DNA of 12,179 nucleotides from Clostridium sp. GTDB lineage: Bacteria > Bacillota > Clostridia > Clostridiales > Clostridiaceae. A program made the position numbers and the translations under genes. Of this stretch, positions 8,140 to 12,179 are shown one piece after another. Positions within the stretch are counted from its first letter, which is position 1; the number at the start of each line of letters is the position of its first letter. The notes beneath the pieces are model-generated. The model ran no database searches and was not told the origin of the DNA. It saw only the letters and a list, made by a program, of their open reading frames with translations. The stretch spans positions 1-12,179 of the forward strand of contig JAAZGI010000185.1 of the NCBI GenBank assembly GCA_012511315.1. The letters are read 5' to 3'.

Positions 8140-9102
8140 TTATTTAAGCAGTCCTTTAAAGAAGTTTGCGATACCTGCAAAGATATCTTGAATAGCTTTT
8201 AAAATCTGGTCAAGCAGACCTGATTCTTTGGCTTCACCATACCATTCTTGAGCTTTGTCCATAATATTACCGGACAAGTCTTTTAGTTGGGAAATTACCT
8301 CATCGGAGTCGATGGCATCGGTTTGGGAGTATTTCTCAAAAAAACTGACAAGTCGGTTAATTTGATCTTGTGTGAGCACATCGGCTAATTTGTTTTCAGC
8401 GATGGCATCATCAACAATCTGCTGAACATCTTCTCGCGTGATTTTCTTGTCATCGGGTATGTTATTATAATAGATATTTAGTTCATTTTTGATGTTGATG
8501 ATTAGCTGATCAAAGTTCTTGATTGAGAACTTATCATTGGACTTATTTTCTTTGGCAATATCAGTGACGGTTTCTAGTTCGTCTTGAGCTACTTCCATGC
8601 GATCATTATCCAACAATACCCCATTGGCTTCTAGAGCCTTGTATACGCCTGTTAGAGCTGAGTTGCCAGTAACTGGGCGAATGGCTGCCACATCAATCCG
8701 GATGTCCTCTACGCCTGCTGTAATGGCTGCATTGGCATAGTGTACTTCGGAGATCTGGGTAATGTTCTCTGGCGTCTTAATTTCTACCGTAACACCTTCC
8801 CCGTCTTTTAGTTTTGTAACCAAAGCGGATGAGATCATGCCTTTGTCGGACACGGTTTTTCCAATGTATCGCTGGATGTCATTGCTATCAATATTCATCT
8901 CTAAGAGATCTTGACCGGCAATGCCCAATTGATTGGCGGTGGTGAGGATATCTTGGGAGTTAAGACCAGCACCATAGACAAAGGTCGGTTTTTCCCAAGG
9001 GGTTTTGGCAACAACCAGGTCTGCTTTAGCAGATAGGGGGACTGCCAGTACAGTAGATAAAACAGCAAGACCTGATAGGATTCGAGTAAATTTCTTATTC
9101 AT
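8140..9102 (-). CDS. Secreted DUF1002 family protein
   Basis: A 320-aa exported protein of the DUF1002 family, found mainly in Firmicutes; its function is not known. A signal peptide covers residues 1-27: basic MNKKFTR, a hydrophobic core, and LSAKA before D28 for signal peptidase I. The DUF1002 body runs from about 28 to 270, with conserved-looking segments around the GLNSQDILTTANQLGI stretch and ALTGVYKALEANGVLLDNDRMEVAQDELETVTDIA. The C-terminus is an amphipathic helix rich in I, L and F (LDQILKAIQDIFAGIANFFK), which could contact membrane or wall. CTCCTT on the + strand at 9111-9116 is the AAGGAG ribosome binding site, 8 nt from the ATG. The gene is transcribed opposite to all neighbours, with its own candidate promoter. 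Confidence 0.85.
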   Translation of the reverse strand: MNKKFTRILSGLAVLSTVLAVPLSAKADLVVAKTPWEKPTFVYGAGLNSQDILTTANQLGIAGQDLLEMNIDSNDIQRYIGKTVSDKGMISSALVTKLKDGEGVTVEIKTPENITQISEVHYANAAITAGVEDIRIDVAAIRPVTGNSALTGVYKALEANGVLLDNDRMEVAQDELETVTDIAKENKSNDKFSIKNFDQLIINIKNELNIYYNNIPDDKKITREDVQQIVDDAIAENKLADVLTQDQINRLVSFFEKYSQTDAIDSDEVISQLKDLSGNIMDKAQEWYGEAKESGLLDQILKAIQDIFAGIANFFKGLLK

Positions 9103-9171
9103 AATAGGTTCTCCTTGTATTCTTCTTTACGTTTTTAGTTTTATGATGAGAGTTTGCTAGCAACATGGGTC

Positions 9172-9202
9172 ACCAAGATTTGATGGGGTACACCTTCTTG
9201 GT
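9172..9202 (-). promoter_or_regulatory. Inverted repeat in the DUF1002 leader
   Basis: ACCAAGA (9172-9178) and TCTTGGT (9196-9202) are perfect 7-bp arms around 17 bp. Between the candidate promoter and the start codon, the structure would form in the minus-strand mRNA leader, or act as an operator. The loop contains GGTGTACCCC on the minus strand. No known riboswitch is recognised. Confidence 0.4.
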
Positions 9203-9244
9203 CAATGATTTACATTTTTAATCTTAAAGTTAGCATAAACGTTA

Positions 9245-9273
9245 ATTATTAAGTTTGGATAAAAAAGCTCCAA
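9245..9273 (-). promoter_or_regulatory. Candidate minus-strand promoter for the DUF1002 gene
   Basis: Read on the minus strand, TTGGAG (9273-9268) is followed after 17 bp by AATAAT (9250-9245). This would give a leader of about 135 nt containing the hairpin at 9172-9202. The match is fair rather than strong. Confidence 0.3.
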
Positions 9274-9497
9274 TAATATAAACTGCATAAAGGAGAAACC
9301 GAATCGTGCATGAAATAGGAAAAAACAGTAAATAGGATAAAAGACAGTGGCATAAAAATTTAAGGTAAAGTTGACCTAAATAGCCTGTCTGTTATTTCAT
9401 ACCTAAGTGCAAACAGTTATAAACTTGAAGTCTTGAAAATGCTTGAAGATTAAAAACGACAACAAAAGTCTTTGAAAAGCTTAACCAAACGGGAATC

Positions 9498-9514
9498 CGG
9501 CAAAAGTGTTGCCG
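9498..9514 (+). promoter_or_regulatory. Palindrome overlapping the secG -35, candidate operator
   Basis: CGGCAA-AAGTG-TTGCCG has perfect 6-bp arms. The right arm is the -35 element of the secG promoter, so a protein bound here would block RNA polymerase. There is no T-run after it, so it is not a terminator. Confidence 0.45.
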
Positions 9515-9538
9515 TTGTAATTTAATCTGTGCTATGAT
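9509..9538 (+). promoter_or_regulatory. secG promoter with extended -10
   Basis: TTGCCG (9509-9514) is separated by 18 bp from TATGAT (9533-9538). The -10 is preceded by TGC, giving an extended -10. Transcription would start near 9545, leaving about 35 nt to the secG ATG. Confidence 0.65.
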
Positions 9539-9579
9539 AAAATAAGTTGTTCAAAGATCCAAATCAGGAGGTCAGATAT

Positions 9580-9813
9580 ATGGGAACATTCTTTGTAGTA
9601 ATGGAATTCATTCTTGCGATCTTGTTGATTGCTTTTGTATTGCTTCAGCCGTCAAAACAGGATGGGTTAAGAGGCTTTATCGGAGGCGGAGCTCAGGATA
9701 CGTTCTTCTCAAAAAACAAAGGGAGAACTAGTGAAATGATGTTTGCTAGAGGTACAGTCATTGTAGCTGTATTGTTAGCTGTCAACACCATCTTCATGCA
9801 TTATTTCGTATAA
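9580..9813 (+). CDS. secG: Preprotein translocase subunit SecG
   Basis: A small integral membrane subunit of the SecYEG channel that assists SecA-driven protein export. The protein is 77 aa, normal for Firmicutes. Two membrane helices lie at about residues 3-22 and 57-76. Between them is the family's cytoplasmic loop, LLQPSKQDGLRGFIGGGAQ, followed by FFSKNKGRTSEMMFARGT. AGGAGG at 9566-9571, 8 nt before the ATG, sets the start. An in-frame TTG at 9547 is rejected because it would add 11 polar residues over the ribosome binding site. The next gene is rnr, a frequent arrangement in Firmicutes. Confidence 0.95.
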   Translation: MGTFFVVMEFILAILLIAFVLLQPSKQDGLRGFIGGGAQDTFFSKNKGRTSEMMFARGTVIVAVLLAVNTIFMHYFV

Positions 9814-9820
9814 AATGATT

Positions 9821-9842
9821 AATCCGGTAACACGGATTTTTT
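9821..9842 (+). terminator. Rho-independent terminator after secG
   Basis: AATCCG (9821-9826) pairs with CGGATT (9833-9838) around a GTAACA loop. It is followed by Ts to 9842 and, after CA, a second T-run. It separates secG from rnr, so rnr probably needs its own promoter. Confidence 0.75.
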
Positions 9843-9915
9843 CATTTTTTTGGACTCAATTGTGACGATTAGTTTAAGTTTTCATTCATTTCTGCATATG
9901 AGCTTGATTTACTCC

Positions 9916-9921
9916 TATAAT
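9916..9921 (+). promoter_or_regulatory. Probable rnr promoter (-10 element)
   Basis: A perfect TATAAT lies 64 bp before the rnr start and after the secG terminator. No good -35 is found at 16-18 bp (TGCATA at 17). Transcription would start near 9928, the first base of the duplicated leader segment. Confidence 0.4.
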
Positions 9922-9927
9922 GAAAAC

Positions 9928-9981
9928 ATATGAAAAGATGAGGTTTATGGTAAGGCAGGGTATATGAAAAGGCGAGGTATA
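9928..9981 (+). repeat. Duplicated leader segment containing the rnr ribosome binding site
   Basis: A 20-bp segment at 9928-9947 (ATATGAAAAG, AT, GAGGTTTA) recurs at 9962-9981 (ATATGAAAAG, GC, GAGGTATA), matching at 17 of 20 positions with a 34-bp period. The second copy supplies GAGGT for rnr. The first lies just upstream of a 6-codon ATG frame (9947-9967, MVRQGI). The TGA of that frame overlaps the ATG at 9964. Confidence 0.7.
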
Positions 9982-9985
9982 AGAA

Positions 9986-12179
9986 ATGGAAGAAAGAATA
10001 ATTATTGACCACTTGAAAGAACGAAAAAATAAAAGATCACTAACAATTGAAGAGTTAGCTTCTGATTTAAATATTGAAGGAAGAGGCTTAAAAGAACTTA
10101 ATGTTCAAATTAATAATATGATTGCAACGGGCCAAGTTGTGAAGTCAAAAAAAGGTCGGATTTCACTACCAGAGGATTTAGGCTTTTTTAGTGGCCATTT
10201 GCAACTTCATGCCAAAGGGTTTGGTTTTCTAATCCAAGAGAAAGTGGAAGGAGAGAAGAGTCGACCAGACATCTTTATACCACCCGATAAAACAAAGGGA
10301 GCAATGAACGGCGACACAGTACTAGTAAAGGTTGATTTACAGGCCTATGAGTCAGGCGCCAAGGATGAAGGTGAAGTGGTCAAGATTGTTTCACGAAACA
10401 CAACCACTGTAATCGGTGTTTATCAGGAAAGCCCTAACTATGGATTCGTGGTTCCTGAGGATAAGAAGGTCCGTGAGGATATTTTTATTCCCAAGGGAGA
10501 ACATCTAAACGCTAAAAATAGAGATGTTGTGGTATGTGAACTGACTCGATATCCAGATGGGGATAAACACGCTCAAGGAAAGATTATCTCAGTGCTAGGT
10601 CGTAAGGGTGATCCTGGCATAGATATGCTAATGATTTTAGCAAAATATAATTTACCAGAGGAATTTCCACCAGCTGTTTTAGATTACGTCAACAAGCTAC
10701 CAAATGGTATTCCAGATGAGGAAATGGCGAGACGCCGTGACTTAAGAGATGAGCTTATTGTTACCATTGATGGTGCCGATGCCAAAGACCTGGATGATGC
10801 CATCACAGTAAAAAAGCTAGATAATGGGAACTATAAGCTAGGGGTTCACATCGCTGATGTTAGTCATTATGTAAAGGAAAACTCACCAGTAGATCGTGAA
10901 GCCATTGACCGGGCCACATCAGTATATTTAATTGACCTAGTCATTCCCATGTTGCCACAAAGGCTTTCTAATGACCTTTGTTCATTGAACCCAAATACGG
11001 ATAAGCTGACCTTGTCATGTGAAATGGAAATTGACTCCAAAGGGGTTGTAAAGAATTCTGAAGTCTTTGAATCAGTGGTTCGAACCACAGCTCGAATGAC
11101 TTATGATGATGTGAATGCCATCCTTACAGACCAAGATGAAGCGTTGATTGAAAAATATTCAAACTTAATTCCCATGTTTAAAGAAATGGAAGAACTTTTT
11201 GAAATTCTGCGAGAAAAACGGTCCAATCGAGGAGCCATCGACTTTGATTTTACGGAAAGTTTCATTGAACTCAATGAAGAAGGTGAACCCATTGACGTCC
11301 GCCCCTTTGTTCGCGGTGTTTCCAATCGAATCATTGAAGAGTTTATGCTAGCTGCAAATGAAACCGTAGCGGAAACTTATTATTGGCAAAAGCTACCCTT
11401 TGTGTTCCGAGTGCATGAAGATCCGGATCCAGAGAAACTACAAGTTTTCTCTGAAATGGCAAGCCTCTTGGGCGTTTCTGTCCGCTTTGGAAAAGAAATT
11501 GAACCAAGAGATTTGCAAACGGTTTTAGAAAAAGTGAAAGGAACAGATGCTGAACACGTTCTGTCTCGATTATTGCTACGGAGCATGATGCAGGCAAAAT
11601 ACTCACCGAATAACTTAGGGCACTTTGGCTTGGCGGCAAAGTATTATAGTCATTTTACTTCACCGATCCGTCGGTATCCTGATTTACAAATTCACCGAAT
11701 CATTAAATTACAGCTGAACGGCAAGTTGACAACGGAAGAAATGGAACGTTTGACAGGCGCAGTGGCCAAGACTTCGACGGTGTCCAGTGAAATGGAACGA
11801 ATAGCTGAAAAAGCAGAACGTGAAGTGGATGACCTGAAAAAAGCTGAATATATGCATGCTCACTTGGGTGAAGAGTATGAAGGGGTGATTTCATCGGTTA
11901 CAAACTTTGGTTTGTTTGTGGAGCTACCCAATACCATTGAAGGACTTATCCATATTAGAACCTTAAATGAAGATGTTGAATATGATGAACGTCGGATGAT
12001 CTTAACCTCTCATACCCATGGAACCCTACAACTAGGCGACCGCGTAAAAGTTCAAGTTGCATCAGTGGATGTTGATAATCGAGAAATCAACTTTGAATTT
12101 TTAGGGCGCGTGAATTCAGACGGTAAATTTACGAAACGTCAAGACCAAGATGAAAGAGCTGGTTTAGATCTAGGCAACT
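9986..12179 (+). CDS. rnr: Ribonuclease R (3'-5' exoribonuclease), 3' end outside the window
   Basis: Degrades structured RNA processively from the 3' end and acts in mRNA turnover, rRNA quality control and, with SmpB-tmRNA, in clearing stalled messages. The visible 731 codons include a winged-helix N-terminus (about 1-60). Two cold-shock RNA-binding domains follow (GFGFLIQE from about 78; NYGFVVPEDKKVREDIFIP from about 150). The RNB catalytic domain has D262, D268, D270 and D271 in DGADAKDLDDAI, SNRGAIDFDF, EFMLAANE and HFTSPIRRYPDLQIHR. An S1 domain occupies about 628-710 (YEGVISSVTNFGLFVELP). The frame is intact and still open at the right edge; family members are roughly 700-810 aa, so little is missing. 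GAGGT at 9974-9978 lies 7 nt before the ATG. smpB often follows rnr in relatives, which cannot be checked here. Confidence 0.97.
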   Translation, partial: MEERIIIDHLKERKNKRSLTIEELASDLNIEGRGLKELNVQINNMIATGQVVKSKKGRISLPEDLGFFSGHLQLHAKGFGFLIQEKVEGEKSRPDIFIPPDKTKGAMNGDTVLVKVDLQAYESGAKDEGEVVKIVSRNTTTVIGVYQESPNYGFVVPEDKKVREDIFIPKGEHLNAKNRDVVVCELTRYPDGDKHAQGKIISVLGRKGDPGIDMLMILAKYNLPEEFPPAVLDYVNKLPNGIPDEEMARRRDLRDELIVTIDGADAKDLDDAITVKKLDNGNYKLGVHIADVSHYVKENSPVDREAIDRATSVYLIDLVIPMLPQRLSNDLCSLNPNTDKLTLSCEMEIDSKGVVKNSEVFESVVRTTARMTYDDVNAILTDQDEALIEKYSNLIPMFKEMEELFEILREKRSNRGAIDFDFTESFIELNEEGEPIDVRPFVRGVSNRIIEEFMLAANETVAETYYWQKLPFVFRVHEDPDPEKLQVFSEMASLLGVSVRFGKEIEPRDLQTVLEKVKGTDAEHVLSRLLLRSMMQAKYSPNNLGHFGLAAKYYSHFTSPIRRYPDLQIHRIIKLQLNGKLTTEEMERLTGAVAKTSTVSSEMERIAEKAEREVDDLKKAEYMHAHLGEEYEGVISSVTNFGLFVELPNTIEGLIHIRTLNEDVEYDERRMILTSHTHGTLQLGDRVKVQVASVDVDNREINFEFLGRVNSDGKFTKRQDQDERAGLDLGN

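Larger units (their letters stand above)
9103..9579. other. Divergent intergenic region between the DUF1002 gene and secG
   Basis: About 480 bp with no credible gene. It holds the DUF1002 leader with a long hairpin (9172-9202) and a minus-strand promoter candidate (9245-9273). Next come an imperfect dyad TTTAAGGT-N7-ACCTAAA (9359-9380) that contains a -35-like TTGACC, and three CTTGAA copies (9424, 9432, 9442). The secG promoter with an overlapping palindrome closes the region. Confidence 0.6.

Noticed and set aside
10867..11894. Several minus-strand open frames opposite rnr
   Set aside because: All are antisense shadows of the clearly conserved RNase R frame, with no recognisable protein features.

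Overview
The window looks like a chromosomal segment of a low-to-moderate-GC Gram-positive bacterium, most likely of the class Clostridia. This rests on gene order (end of a CggR-type regulator, then gap, pgk, tpiA, gpmI and eno, with secG and rnr further on), strong AGGAGG-type ribosome binding sites, compact Rho-independent terminators and a DUF1002 secreted protein typical of Firmicutes. Species cannot be told from the sequence alone.

Region 1 (1-6606) is a central glycolysis cluster, all on the + strand. It begins with the last 68 codons of a SorC/CggR-like sugar-phosphate-sensing repressor. It continues with gap, pgk, tpiA, gpmI and eno, which together convert triose phosphates to phosphoenolpyruvate. 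pgk, tpiA and gpmI are tightly packed. gap is cut off from pgk by a clear hairpin terminator or attenuator. eno is set apart by about 245 bp of A-rich, repeat-containing DNA. The GAPDH is of the class seen in eukaryotes and enterobacteria rather than the usual Bacillus/Clostridium class. The enolase carries an odd SRAFPT in place of the near-universal SRGNPT.

Region 2 (about 6607-9546) holds three independently transcribed genes between eno and secG. They are a ferritin with a complete ferroxidase centre, a small protein resembling only the N-terminal DNA-binding (SAM-like) half of a tyrosine recombinase, and, on the opposite strand, a secreted DUF1002 protein. A strong terminator follows the ferritin gene, and a bidirectional terminator lies between the two convergent genes. 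The ferritin leader contains an unusual run of three alternating TAACA half-sites, a good candidate operator.

Region 3 (about 9498-12179) is the start of the conserved secG-rnr block. secG encodes a small membrane subunit of the Sec translocon, with an extended -10 promoter and its own terminator. rnr encodes RNase R and runs off the right edge. The rnr leader carries a duplicated ribosome-binding-site segment and a possible 6-codon upstream ORF.

Most of the window is ordinary core metabolism. No CRISPR array, rRNA, tRNA, insertion sequence or obvious defence system was seen. The points worth a second look are the origin of gap, the enolase substitution, the solo recombinase-like domain, and several uncharacterised palindromes and repeats in the intergenic regions.
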